From Tissierellia bacterium (lineage in GTDB: Bacteria > Bacillota > Clostridia > Tissierellales > Peptoniphilaceae), in the NCBI GenBank assembly GCA_030537815.1, contig JAUNVF010000022.1, forward strand, positions 1-40,784: a stretch of DNA of 40,784 bases. Reading direction: 5' to 3'. Made by a program: the position numbers and the translations under genes. Under the pieces are notes generated by a model. It was given only the letters and a program-made list of their open reading frames with translations. It was not told where the DNA came from and did not search any database. Shown here piece after piece: positions 1 through 8,601 of this stretch. How positions within the stretch are numbered: position 1 is the stretch's first letter; every line of letters begins with the position of its first letter.

Positions 1-62
1 ACCCCCACGTCAATGACACTAGATCCTAAGTCTAGCGCGTCTGCCAATTCCGCCATTCCCGC
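1..62 (-). tRNA. tRNA-Leu (UAG), 3' part cut by window edge
   Basis: Read on the minus strand, the sequence starts GCGGGAATGGCGGAATTGG, the usual start of a bacterial leucine tRNA. The anticodon stem CTAGA/TCTAG encloses a loop with anticodon TAG, which reads CUA leucine codons. A variable arm begins after it, as expected for a class II tRNA. The T arm, acceptor 3' strand and CCA lie beyond the left edge. It follows tRNA-His with a single-base spacer, so the two are surely co-transcribed. Confidence 0.93.
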
Positions 63-63
63 A

Positions 64-141
64 TGGGGTGGATGATGGGATTTGAACCCACGACCTCCAG
101 AGCCACAATCTGGCGCCCTAACCAACTAGGCCACACCCACC
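64..141 (-). tRNA. tRNA-His (GUG), CCA encoded
   Basis: On the minus strand the gene begins GGTGGGTG and ends CATCCACC plus an encoded CCA, giving an eight-pair acceptor stem that includes the extra G-1:C73 pair diagnostic of histidine tRNA. The anticodon stem is CCAGA/TCTGG with loop TTGTGGC (anticodon GTG, plus-strand CAC at 104-106). The T stem and TTCAAAT loop are intact. Confidence 0.96.
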
Positions 142-163
142 ATATCAGCTGTAACGATTATAG

Positions 164-192
164 ATTATACCAAGTATTTAATTGAATGTCAA
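164..192 (-). promoter_or_regulatory. Sigma-70 (SigA) promoter of the tRNA-His/tRNA-Leu unit
   Basis: On the minus strand there is a consensus -35 TTGACA (187-192) and a consensus -10 TATAAT (164-169), separated by exactly 17 bases. It lies just upstream of tRNA-His, placing the transcript start about 15 bases before the mature 5' end. This strength is typical of stable-RNA promoters. Confidence 0.88.
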
Positions 193-603
193 CACTTATT
201 TAAATACTTAGCTTGATTAAACCGATATGTCGGCTCCGTCGAGTCTACATTAATATTATATACATTTTTAGACTTTGGTCAAGAACTTTTTGCGATTTTT
301 TTAATTTTCTCATTTTAATGCCCTAAGTATCCCCTTGAACTATCAGATTTAAATTATATTAAGATTATTTGCTTATTAAAGCATTTCTTATTTTTCGAAA
401 TTAGAATATTCTGCATCGATTAAATTCATAATCTATTGAAATTTCCCGATTCTCTATCTTTTCTTATCTTTTATACTGATATAAAATCTCCTTTTATCGA
501 TAGGAAATATCTGATATCATCTTTTGTATAAATAGGATATCAAATTCTAAATTTAAAATATAAATCAGCATAATCTTTACAATTCAATAGGATTTATAAA
601 ATT
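193..603. other. AT-rich intergenic stretch, nothing recognised
   Basis: About 410 bases between the divergent tRNA and methionine promoters. The stretch is very AT-rich. I found no open frame with a ribosome site, no RNA fold typical of a SAM, cobalamin or T-box leader, and no repeat. A four-pair hairpin (CCGA/TCGG near 222-233) is too short to call. Confidence 0.5.
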
Positions 604-631
604 TTGGAAAGTGTAAAAGCTATGCTATAAT
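604..631 (+). promoter_or_regulatory. Promoter of the methionine synthase operon
   Basis: A TTGGAA -35 (604-609), a 16-base spacer and a perfect TATAAT -10 (626-631) precede the first methionine gene. The expected start near 638 leaves a leader of only about 80 bases, too short for a SAM or cobalamin riboswitch. A weak 6-pair hairpin (AAAAGC/GCTTTT, 655-672) followed by T's sits in the leader. Confidence 0.6.
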
Positions 632-716
632 CATATGATACTTATTAAAAACGGAAAAGCGTTAAAGCTTTTTGAATTTTAATTTGATTTTTATCAATCA
701 GCATTTAGGAGTTTTT

Positions 717-1403
717 ATGGGAGCGAGTCTTATAGATTTTAATGATATAAAAATTAATATGAATGAAATACTCATGATCCTCGGATATCAGAGTGGAGAT
801 ATAGACGAGTACAAAGACGAGATAATAGAATGTTATAGAGATATCGTAAATATTTCAAATATAAATTATGTCTACAAAATTCTGCCTCTGAGGGGAATGA
901 AATTGGGAGATACCGATATCGACATCGACACGCCTGACCTAGCAAATTTACTGGAAAATTGCCAGAGCTGCATTATCTGCGCACAGACTCTCGGAGTAAG
1001 CGTAGACAATGAACTAAGAAAAGCGGGCATAATAGATTTGGCGAGAGCCATCATGATGGATGCCGCTGCAAGTTCCTATATAGAATCTGTATCTTCAAAA
1101 ATATACGATTCTCTTTTAGAAGATTATAGGGATGAGGGATTTTATTTTACGGAGAGATTTTCTCCAGGTTATGGGCTCGTTCCGATTACATTGAATATAG
1201 ATTTTTCAAAATTATTGAATGCGGAGAGGCGTATTGGTTTAAAAGTAGCCGGTTCAGGTCTTATGATTCCAAGAAAATCGACGATTGCTATTTGGGGGAT
1301 AAGCAATTCCTCAAACTTAAATAAGATTGACAGATGTTCGGATTGCAAATTGCGATTTGGTTGTAAATTAAAAGAAAGAGGTGAATTCTGTGGTAAAAAA
1401 TAA
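717..1403 (+). CDS. Stand-alone methionine synthase reactivation domain protein
   Basis: A 228-residue protein resembling the C-terminal AdoMet-binding activation domain of cobalamin-dependent methionine synthase. Typical features are LPLRGMKLGDTDI, an ICAQTLGVSVDNEL segment, RFSPGYG (the AdoMet-binding RxSPGYG motif), GLMIPRKSTIA and a cysteine-rich tail (CSDCKLRFGC). It would dock on MetH and re-methylate cob(II)alamin with AdoMet. A longer frame begins at a TTG at 672, but AGGAG at 707-711 sits five bases before the ATG at 717, so I chose that start. The end overlaps the start region of metH, implying translational coupling. The domain is normally fused to MetH in proteobacteria; the split form is common in Firmicutes. 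Confidence 0.87.
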   Translation: MGASLIDFNDIKINMNEILMILGYQSGDIDEYKDEIIECYRDIVNISNINYVYKILPLRGMKLGDTDIDIDTPDLANLLENCQSCIICAQTLGVSVDNELRKAGIIDLARAIMMDAAASSYIESVSSKIYDSLLEDYRDEGFYFTERFSPGYGLVPITLNIDFSKLLNAERRIGLKVAGSGLMIPRKSTIAIWGISNSSNLNKIDRCSDCKLRFGCKLKERGEFCGKK

Positions 1404-3750
1404 TGACTTCGTCTTTCTCGACGGCGCTATGGGAACTATGATTCAGGATTATATCGACCTAGGAGAGAGACCTGAGGACCTCAATATAACAAGACCGGAG
1501 GTCATTAGGGATATTCACAAATCATATATAGATGCGGGAAGCAAAATAATATATACAAATACATTTGGAGCAAATAAATTTAAGCTTTCGGATAGTATAT
1601 ACTCTACCGAAGAAATCATCGGCGCTGCAGTTGATAATGCAAAAAAAGCAGCAAAAAATACAGGAGCTTTGGTCGCCCTCGATATAGGTCCCTTAGGCGA
1701 GATGATGGAACCAAGCGGTCCATTAAAATTTGAAGCCGCTTATGACGCTTTTAAAGAAGTGGTAATTTCCGGCGTAAAATCCGGCTGCGATTTAATTGTT
1801 ATCGAAACTATGACGGATCTCTATGAATTAAAGGCCGCTATTTTAGCAGCTCGTGAAAATTCAGATCTGGATATTTTAACTACTATGACTTTCGAAGCAA
1901 ATGGCCGAACTTTTACCGGAGTTTCTCCGACTTGTTTTGTCTATTTGGCAGAGAGATTGGGAGTTACGGCATTGGGAGTAAACTGCTCACTCGGCCCGAT
2001 CGAGCTGTACCCCATAGTCGAGGAGATTTCAAAAATTTCCAGCCTGCCTTTGATAGTCAAGGCGAATGCCGGCCTACCCGACCCGGTCACAGGCAATTAT
2101 GACTTAAAAGAAGATCTATTTTCTTCTTCAATGGCAAAGCTGGCTGATTTAGGAGTTAAATATATCGGTGGATGCTGCGGGACAAATCCAAACTATATCA
2201 AAGAGATGATAAAGTCTATATCCGGAAAAGAATATAAAAAGACAAAGGTGGAATCCAAAGCATTTGCCTCCACTGCAACTAATACGGTATTTATAGACGA
2301 TATAAGGATAATCGGAGAGAGGATAAATCCTACAGGAAAGAAAAATATCCAGCATTCTCTAAAGTCTAAGGATTTGAGTTTTCTATTGAGAGAGGCAGTC
2401 CTTCAAACTAATCATGGAGCTGAGATTCTAGATGTAAATGTCGGCTTCCCCGGTATCGATGAGACAGAATTGCTACCTCAGGCGATAAAGGAGATACAGG
2501 CGGTCACTGATGCACCCATACAAATCGACTGTTCGAATCCTAAGGCGATTGAAAATGCTCTTAGGGTCTACAATGGCTGCCCTATAATTAACTCTGTAAA
2601 CGGCACCGAGGAGTCTATGGATGCAATCCTCCCTTTGGCTGCTAAATACGGCGCATCTCTAGTCGTCTTAACTTTAGATGAGGACGGAATTCCCGAGACG
2701 GCTGAAAAGAGGATTGAGATAGCAGAAAAAGTCATAAATAGAGCAAGCGAATTAAATATCGGCAAGGAGAGGCTTTTCGTAGATGCCCTTACCTTGACTG
2801 CGAGTGCCGAACAGGCCTCTGTAAAAAAGACACTCGATGCTATGAGAATTATGAAGGAAAAATTTGGAGTGAAATTGACTCTTGGAGTTTCGAATATATC
2901 TTTCGGACTTCCCAATAGGGATTTGTTAAATTCAGGTTTTCTCATGATGGCTCTTCAATCAGGTCTCGACCTCCCGATCATAGATCCGCTAAAAGAAGAG
3001 ATGACCGATATGATTAATTGCTATAGGGTCTTATCTGCAAAAGATGTCGATTCAGGCGATTATATTCAAAAGTATTCAAATATGGTCAAAAAGACGGTCT
3101 CTGACGAAAAGGAGGAAGAAGATATATTCTCTGCAATATCGAAGGGATTAAAAAAAGATACCGAGGCTTTTACCCTGGAACTTTTAAAGGAAAATTCTGA
3201 ACTTGAATTAGTTGAAAATTTTCTCATCCCCGCTCTCGATATGGTAGGCGATGATTATGAAAAGGGCAATATCTTCTTACCGCAACTCATAAGGGCTGCA
3301 AATGCTTCTCAAGTCGCTTTCGAGATAATAAAGCAGAGGCTTAGGGATTCTTCATCAGATCCAGTTTCAAAGGGAAAAATTCTGCTAGCTACGGTGAAGG
3401 GCGACATACATGATATCGGAAAAAATATAGTCAAAGTCATACTCGAAAATTACGGATACGATATCATAGATCTCGGAAGAGATGTGGATCCTGAAAAAAT
3501 CGCCGAGTCGGTAGTGAATTCAGAAATAAATTTAGTGGGATTGAGCGCTTTGATGACGACTTCTCTGGATTCTATGAAAAATACAATAATGAGGGTAAAA
3601 GAGGTCTCTCCAAATTCAAAGATAATGGTTGGAGGAGCTGTTTTAACTGCCGATTATTCAAAAAAGATCGGCGCCGACTTTTATGCAGCCGACGCTAAAG
3701 CGAGCGTCGAGATTGCGCGTAAAGTATTTGGAAAAGAAGGTGAAATATGA
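1390..3750 (+). CDS. metH: Cobalamin-dependent methionine synthase lacking the activation domain
   Basis: A protein of about 786 residues that moves a methyl group from methyltetrahydrofolate through cobalamin to homocysteine. Domains in order: homocysteine-binding barrel (residues 1-275, opening FLDGAMGT, zinc ligands in GVNCSLGP and GGCCGTNP); pterin-binding barrel (about 300-550, IGERINPTGKK); helical cap (about 575-655); cobalamin-binding Rossmann domain (about 660-785) with the base-off motif GDIHDIGKN and a later GGAVL. The usual C-terminal activation domain is missing and is encoded by the preceding gene. GTG at 1390 is preferred because AGAGGTG (1378-1384) is correctly spaced; an in-frame GTG at 1381 is the alternative. 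Its TGA overlaps the next ATG. Confidence 0.93.
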   Translation: MVKNNDFVFLDGAMGTMIQDYIDLGERPEDLNITRPEVIRDIHKSYIDAGSKIIYTNTFGANKFKLSDSIYSTEEIIGAAVDNAKKAAKNTGALVALDIGPLGEMMEPSGPLKFEAAYDAFKEVVISGVKSGCDLIVIETMTDLYELKAAILAARENSDLDILTTMTFEANGRTFTGVSPTCFVYLAERLGVTALGVNCSLGPIELYPIVEEISKISSLPLIVKANAGLPDPVTGNYDLKEDLFSSSMAKLADLGVKYIGGCCGTNPNYIKEMIKSISGKEYKKTKVESKAFASTATNTVFIDDIRIIGERINPTGKKNIQHSLKSKDLSFLLREAVLQTNHGAEILDVNVGFPGIDETELLPQAIKEIQAVTDAPIQIDCSNPKAIENALRVYNGCPIINSVNGTEESMDAILPLAAKYGASLVVLTLDEDGIPETAEKRIEIAEKVINRASELNIGKERLFVDALTLTASAEQASVKKTLDAMRIMKEKFGVKLTLGVSNISFGLPNRDLLNSGFLMMALQSGLDLPIIDPLKEEMTDMINCYRVLSAKDVDSGDYIQKYSNMVKKTVSDEKEEEDIFSAISKGLKKDTEAFTLELLKENSELELVENFLIPALDMVGDDYEKGNIFLPQLIRAANASQVAFEIIKQRLRDSSSDPVSKGKILLATVKGDIHDIGKNIVKVILENYGYDIIDLGRDVDPEKIAESVVNSEINLVGLSALMTTSLDSMKNTIMRVKEVSPNSKIMVGGAVLTADYSKKIGADFYAADAKASVEIARKVFGKEGEI

Positions 3751-5480
3751 TAATGATATTTGACGGTGCCATGGGTACCTATTATAGAAATAAAAAAGAA
3801 AATCCACTGCCGGAATGTGAGATGGCCAATCTATTCGACAGAGATACGATTGCTGAAATCCACAGAGAATATATTGCCGCCGGAGCTAATTGTATAAAGA
3901 CAAATACTTTTAGCGCAAATACTTCTTCTCTTTCAGCAATGCCGGATATAATTGAAAAGATTATAATCAGCGGATGCGAATTGGCTTTAAATGCTGCAGA
4001 AGAAAAAATAAAAGTCTTTGCAGATATCGGACCCATATACGGAGATGACAGAGATGATATATATGATGAATATATCAATATAATCGATATATTCTTAGAA
4101 AATGGAGTAAAAAATTTTTTATTTGAAACTTTTTCTTCATCTGACTATCTGCCAGAATTAGCAGAATATATAAAGAAAAAGTCAGAAGATTCATATATTA
4201 TAACATCATTCGCCATAGGCCCTGACGGATACACGAGGTCAAGTTATAATGGTGAGCATCTGATAAAAGAAATGGCAGACACAAAGGTCGACGCCGTCGG
4301 CTTTAACTGCATTTCCGGTCCATATCATCTTTTAGAATATGTTAAAGAGATAAAACTGCCCGAGATAGATCTAATAGTGATGCCAAATGCCGGCTATCCA
4401 TCAGTCGTCGGAAACAGGACTTATTATGCAGATAATTCTTCTTATTTCGCAAAGACGACAGCTGAATTTATAGATCTTGGATTTAAAATCTTGGGAGGTT
4501 GCTGCGGAACGACACCTGAACATATAGAAAAACTGACAGCGAGCGTAAAAAATCGAGATACAAAAGAAATTCCCATTCATTCGTCAAAGAAGTCGTATCG
4601 ACTCGAGACGAAGCCCAGCGAAAATCTATTTTACAAAAAACTGATTTCAGGAAAAAAGGTCATCGCTGTTGAATACGATCCTCCAGCTTCATGTAATATA
4701 AAATCTTATATGGAAAATGTAAAGAAGTTGAAAACTATGGGTGTTGATGCTATAACAGTTGCCGACTGCCCCGTCGGAAGGGCGAGATTTGACAGTTCTC
4801 TTATCGCATATAAGATAAAAAACGAAGTGGACTTGGATCCTGTAGTCCACCTTACATGCAGGGACAGGAATTTAAATGCTACAAAGGCATTATTATTGGG
4901 CTTAAATGTCGAAAATATACTGAATCTCATAATAGTGACAGGCGATCCGATCCCAACCGCTCAAAGAGACGAAATAAAATCGGTATTTAATTTCAACTCG
5001 GCTCTGCTTTCAAAATATATAAATGAATTAAATGAAGAGTTGTTCACAAATAATATGGTAGTTTCTACTGCGCTCAATGTGAATGCTCCAAATTTCGATG
5101 CCGAACTTAGAAAGGCTGTAAAAAAAGAGGAGATGGGATCTAAGGTATTTTTTACACAGCCGGTTGTTTCAGAAAAAGCTTCTGAGAATTTAAAAAAAGC
5201 TAGATCAGTATTGAAATCCCATATTATGGGCGGGATTATACCTATAATCAGCCATAAAAATGCAGTCTTTATGAATGAAGAAATATCAGGGATAAGCGTC
5301 GATGAAGATATAATTGAAATTTATGACGGTATAAGCAAAGAAGAAGCTTCTAAACTCGCAGTTTCAACTTCAATGCATTTCATAGATAAGATAAGCGATT
5401 ATGTCGACGGTTTTTATTTAATCACACCATTTAATAGAGTGGATATTATAGAAAATATAATAAATGAGATGAGAGCATAA
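3747..5480 (+). CDS. Bifunctional homocysteine S-methyltransferase / methylenetetrahydrofolate reductase
   Basis: A 577-residue fusion. Residues 1-275 are a homocysteine methyltransferase barrel (IFDGAMGTYY, zinc cysteines in GFNCISGP and GGCCGTTPEH). Residues about 300-577 are a MetF-like flavoprotein barrel (AVEYDPPAS, HLTCRDRN, IIVTGDP, FFTQPVV). The second half would reduce methylene-THF to methyl-THF, the methyl donor for the upstream MetH. The architecture matches Bacillus YitJ. The ATG overlaps the metH stop by four bases (ATGA), so the three genes form a tight operon closed by a terminator just downstream. Whether the first half uses S-methylmethionine, AdoMet or partners with MetH cannot be told from sequence. 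Confidence 0.92.
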   Translation: MIMIFDGAMGTYYRNKKENPLPECEMANLFDRDTIAEIHREYIAAGANCIKTNTFSANTSSLSAMPDIIEKIIISGCELALNAAEEKIKVFADIGPIYGDDRDDIYDEYINIIDIFLENGVKNFLFETFSSSDYLPELAEYIKKKSEDSYIITSFAIGPDGYTRSSYNGEHLIKEMADTKVDAVGFNCISGPYHLLEYVKEIKLPEIDLIVMPNAGYPSVVGNRTYYADNSSYFAKTTAEFIDLGFKILGGCCGTTPEHIEKLTASVKNRDTKEIPIHSSKKSYRLETKPSENLFYKKLISGKKVIAVEYDPPASCNIKSYMENVKKLKTMGVDAITVADCPVGRARFDSSLIAYKIKNEVDLDPVVHLTCRDRNLNATKALLLGLNVENILNLIIVTGDPIPTAQRDEIKSVFNFNSALLSKYINELNEELFTNNMVVSTALNVNAPNFDAELRKAVKKEEMGSKVFFTQPVVSEKASENLKKARSVLKSHIMGGIIPIISHKNAVFMNEEISGISVDEDIIEIYDGISKEEASKLAVSTSMHFIDKISDYVDGFYLITPFNRVDIIENIINEMRA

Positions 5481-5483
5481 TAA

Positions 5484-5522
5484 AACCTGCTGTTTAATTA
5501 AATTAAGCAGCAGGTTTTTTAT
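5484..5522 (+). terminator. Rho-independent terminator, convergent
   Basis: AACCTGCTG (5484-5492) pairs with CAGCAGGTT (5508-5516), extended inward by AT pairs and followed by a T run. It closes the methionine operon. Read from the other strand it is followed by TTTTATTAT, so it may also stop the convergent hemolysin III gene. Confidence 0.88.
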
Positions 5523-5542
5523 CGAATTGATTAATATTTTAT

Positions 5543-6193
5543 TTATCCTAGATATGATGCTATTCCTATATACATGCTGATAGAAGCACCGAGGATGAAG
5601 AAATGCCAAATCGCATGATTGAATTTTATCTTCCTATTTTTATAAAAATAAACTCCGACAGAATAGAGTATGCCTCCGAATATTATATATAAGAAGAATT
5701 TTATTCCCAATGTCCTAAGGATCTTGTTTACGATTAAAATCGAAATCCAGCCCATGGCTAAGTATAAAGTCAGCGATAATTTTTCGGTCTTATTTAAATC
5801 AGCTTTTTTAAATGATACTAATTTCATTATTATCCCAAATACCGCCAATGCCCAGACTATCGCCAGCATTATCTTCCCTACTCTGCCCCCTACACCCAAT
5901 AAAAGTATCGGGGTATAAGTTCCGGCAATGCAAAGAAAAATCGCACAATGATCGAGTATCCTAAATATCCTCTTAGCTTTTAGGTTTCTGATGCCATGAT
6001 ATAATGTCGATGTCAAAAACATCAGGGTCAAGCATATCATATATACTGTAAACGACATCATCTTTACTCTATCTCCCAGCCTTGCCGCCCTCGAGATAAT
6101 GGGAATCGTAAATCCAATTGTCAGTATCGCACCAATCCCATGCGAAACCGAATTTATAATTTCTTCTTTTAATGTATAATATCTTTCTTTCAC
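5543..6193 (-). CDS. Hemolysin III family (PAQR-type) integral membrane protein
   Basis: A 216-residue protein with about seven hydrophobic spans and the histidines conserved in the hemolysin III/PAQR family: NSVSHGIG near the N-terminus, STLYHGIRN, RILDHCAIF, and HAIWHFFIL near the C-terminus. These residues form a metal site in PAQR hydrolases. The name reflects an old assay; bacterial members (YplQ-like) are more likely tied to membrane lipid homeostasis. A GAGAGGT ribosome site precedes the start. It is separated from hemZ by about 100 bases of AT-rich DNA, so it is probably transcribed on its own. Confidence 0.88.
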   Translation of the reverse strand: MKERYYTLKEEIINSVSHGIGAILTIGFTIPIISRAARLGDRVKMMSFTVYMICLTLMFLTSTLYHGIRNLKAKRIFRILDHCAIFLCIAGTYTPILLLGVGGRVGKIMLAIVWALAVFGIIMKLVSFKKADLNKTEKLSLTLYLAMGWISILIVNKILRTLGIKFFLYIIFGGILYSVGVYFYKNRKIKFNHAIWHFFILGASISMYIGIASYLG

Positions 6194-6290
6194 AATCTAC
6201 CTCTCGAATCTTCTCATCTAATCGATTATAATAATATAATCTAGTTCTTATAACTACATTATATACTGATAGATATTAGATGTCAAGAAA

Positions 6291-7748
6291 TTAGAGGTCA
6301 AGCGCATTTTCTTTTCTTCCAATTTGCTCGTGAAATCTCCTTAAATATTCATCGAGACTTTTAAAATTCGCCACCCTTTCTATTCTATCTTCTTTCGGGA
6401 AGTAGAATTTCGAGACTGCCCCCATGCCAATCCCAACTATGGTCTGTATTTCTTCCATGCTTAAAATATTGTAAATACATGCTTTTGATTTTTTTGAATA
6501 TCCTATATTTTCAAAATTTCCCAAGATATTTTTTTGTCTGTACAGATAATATGGCGTATAAGAATTTTTAATTGCAGTATCAAAACTGTAATTTATCATC
6601 TCCTCGATCTCGGATCCTCCAATATTTTTGTAATCTGTCTTATTCCTCAAATGCGAGCCTTTTTTTATAGACAGAGTGTGAACCGTTATATTCTCCGGAT
6701 CTAATTTTAAAACTCTATCAAATGTATCTTTGATATCATCGATCCCCTCATTTGGAAGTCCGACTATTAAATCCATATTTATATTTTCAATTCCAAGTCT
6801 CTTAGCTAGATTAAATGCCTCTATTATATCCTCGCCATCATGTTTTCTGCCTATTATCTTTAAAGTTGAATCATTCATGGTTTGAGGATTTATGCTTATC
6901 CTATTTACTCCGTTTTCAGATAAAATCCTTAGAAGAGGTGTATTAATGGTATCAGCTCTTCCACATTCTACAGTGAATTCCCCCGAGATAGGATCACCTA
7001 AAATTTCTCTGACAGCTTTGATTATGCTCGCTAGGTATTTATTTGGAATAGACGAGGGCGTTCCCCCTCCAATATAGACAGAATAAAGTTTCGAATTGCC
7101 CATTATCTTTTTGGTATGGTGAATCTCCTCTATGATTCTGTCGACATATTGCGGGATTCTGTCCCTATATTTGTCGATTACGACAGTCGGAAATGAGCAG
7201 TATACGCAAACGCTCGGACAAAATGGAATATTTATATAGAGAGAATAATTTCCCTCACTATAATCCAAATAACTCAACTGATTATTTGCGATATCGATCA
7301 CTAAATCGGATCTTTTCTTATCTAATTTAAAAAGATCCATCAGATATCTATTTGCCTCATCTCTCTCCATTCCGAGCTGTAGCAATTTATGCCCTATTTT
7401 TACCGGCCTGATGCCTGTCAAAATTCCCCATGGCAATCTTCTGCCTGTGCATACTGACAATGCCTCGTAAATGGAAGCCTTTATGACCTTTACTTCAGGA
7501 TTTTTGAGATCCGGGAGATATTCAAATTTGAATATCTTCATCTCCCTCTCGCAAATTATTTCCTTCGATTCATAAATTCTCGCAATTGCTTTTTCTTTTT
7601 CCGCGTCATAGATGGATTCTATGTAAATTCCCATCAAAATTCCCCTATGCTCATCTATGAAATTAATGGGCATCTCGGGATAAAAAACTCTGACGAGTTC
7701 AAATACATCATGTTCGAAATGATGTCCGTCCAGTTTTATATTAATCAT
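6291..7748 (-). CDS. hemZ: HemZ-type coproporphyrinogen dehydrogenase-like radical SAM protein
   Basis: A 485-residue protein. The radical SAM centre is CPSVCVYC (CxxxCxxC, around residue 177) in the context LYINIPFCPSVCVYCSFPT, followed by YIGGGTPSS, the AdoMet GGGTP motif. The roughly 170-residue N-terminal extension with PWGILTGIRPVK is typical of HemZ and separates it from HemN and HemW. Family role: an oxygen-independent coproporphyrinogen oxidase-like enzyme; true haem synthesis in this organism is not shown. The start overlaps the end of the metallophosphoesterase gene by eight bases. Confidence 0.88.
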   Translation of the reverse strand: MINIKLDGHHFEHDVFELVRVFYPEMPINFIDEHRGILMGIYIESIYDAEKEKAIARIYESKEIICEREMKIFKFEYLPDLKNPEVKVIKASIYEALSVCTGRRLPWGILTGIRPVKIGHKLLQLGMERDEANRYLMDLFKLDKKRSDLVIDIANNQLSYLDYSEGNYSLYINIPFCPSVCVYCSFPTVVIDKYRDRIPQYVDRIIEEIHHTKKIMGNSKLYSVYIGGGTPSSIPNKYLASIIKAVREILGDPISGEFTVECGRADTINTPLLRILSENGVNRISINPQTMNDSTLKIIGRKHDGEDIIEAFNLAKRLGIENINMDLIVGLPNEGIDDIKDTFDRVLKLDPENITVHTLSIKKGSHLRNKTDYKNIGGSEIEEMINYSFDTAIKNSYTPYYLYRQKNILGNFENIGYSKKSKACIYNILSMEEIQTIVGIGMGAVSKFYFPKEDRIERVANFKSLDEYLRRFHEQIGRKENALDL

Positions 7749-8601
7749 TTAAATCACCAATTCCATATTTTTCTGCAGCTTTTCCCCAAAAAAACTCGGG
7801 AATTATATCTCCTTCTATTCCCGCCTGTCTCGCTTGGGAGAATGCGTCTTTAAGCATATATGAAGTCATAGGCTTTCCCGTCATGATATTCTCATATACC
7901 GCTTTTGCCCAATAACCGCTAATGTCGAAAAGTCCGCTGTTCTTAAATTCGGCGTATAATTTCAGATAATCGTAATCGTATTCTATAAATTCAAATTCAA
8001 AGTAATCATCTCTTATTTTGATTATCCCAAAACTGCCTTTTTTAGCATTGTCGAATGATATGCCGACAGAGCCCGGATTTATCATCCTCTTACCGTAAAT
8101 CTTGTAATCAGCTTTTACATGTGTATGTCCACAGATTATATTTTTTCTCGCTCTTTTTAACCAATCATCTACATTTTTATTTCCGACATGCATTAATTCG
8201 GTATTCGACTTAGGGGAAGCATGACAAAATATAAAATCATCCAATTCAATCTTGAGCGGCATCTCTTTGTAAAAATCGATTATGGATTTATCCATATTCT
8301 CATATGTGTATCTCAAAGATCCCCGACCGGTCGGAGATGACCAGTCCGGTTTATTATCATGATAATCTATAAGATAATCCTCTCTATTACCTCTTATAAA
8401 ATAAGTCTCGTATTCCGACCTTATCCTCATAATTATATCTACAGTCTTCATCGGATAAGGGCAATCAGACAAATAATCTCCAAGAAATACTATCTTGTCT
8501 ACATCCTTTTTCCTCATTATCTCATACATAGTTTCAAATGATATATGATTGCTATGTATATCACTTATTATAGCTATATTTTCATTTCTATTTATTTTCA
8601 T
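7741..8601 (-). CDS. Calcineurin-like metallophosphoesterase
   Basis: A 286-residue protein with the full two-metal phosphoesterase signature: SDIHSNH (DxH), FLGDYLSD (GDxxD), RGNRE (GN-R/H-E variant), a later CHAS, and CGHTH (GHxH). The length fits YfcE/MJ0936-like enzymes with a C-terminal extension of about 90 residues. The substrate is unknown. It overlaps the preceding threonine aldolase-like gene by 14 bases and the following hemZ by eight, marking a translationally coupled operon. Confidence 0.87.
   Translation of the reverse strand: MKINRNENIAIISDIHSNHISFETMYEIMRKKDVDKIVFLGDYLSDCPYPMKTVDIIMRIRSEYETYFIRGNREDYLIDYHDNKPDWSSPTGRGSLRYTYENMDKSIIDFYKEMPLKIELDDFIFCHASPKSNTELMHVGNKNVDDWLKRARKNIICGHTHVKADYKIYGKRMINPGSVGISFDNAKKGSFGIIKIRDDYFEFEFIEYDYDYLKLYAEFKNSGLFDISGYWAKAVYENIMTGKPMTSYMLKDAFSQARQAGIEGDIIPEFFWGKAAEKYGIGDLND

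Noticed and set aside
142-716. SAM, cobalamin or T-box riboswitch ahead of the methionine genes
   Set aside because: The predicted leader is only about 80 bases and shows none of the conserved cores.
2568-2945. Antisense open frame of 125 codons inside metH
   Set aside because: It lies wholly within a well-conserved coding region, has no ribosome site, and its product has no recognisable feature.
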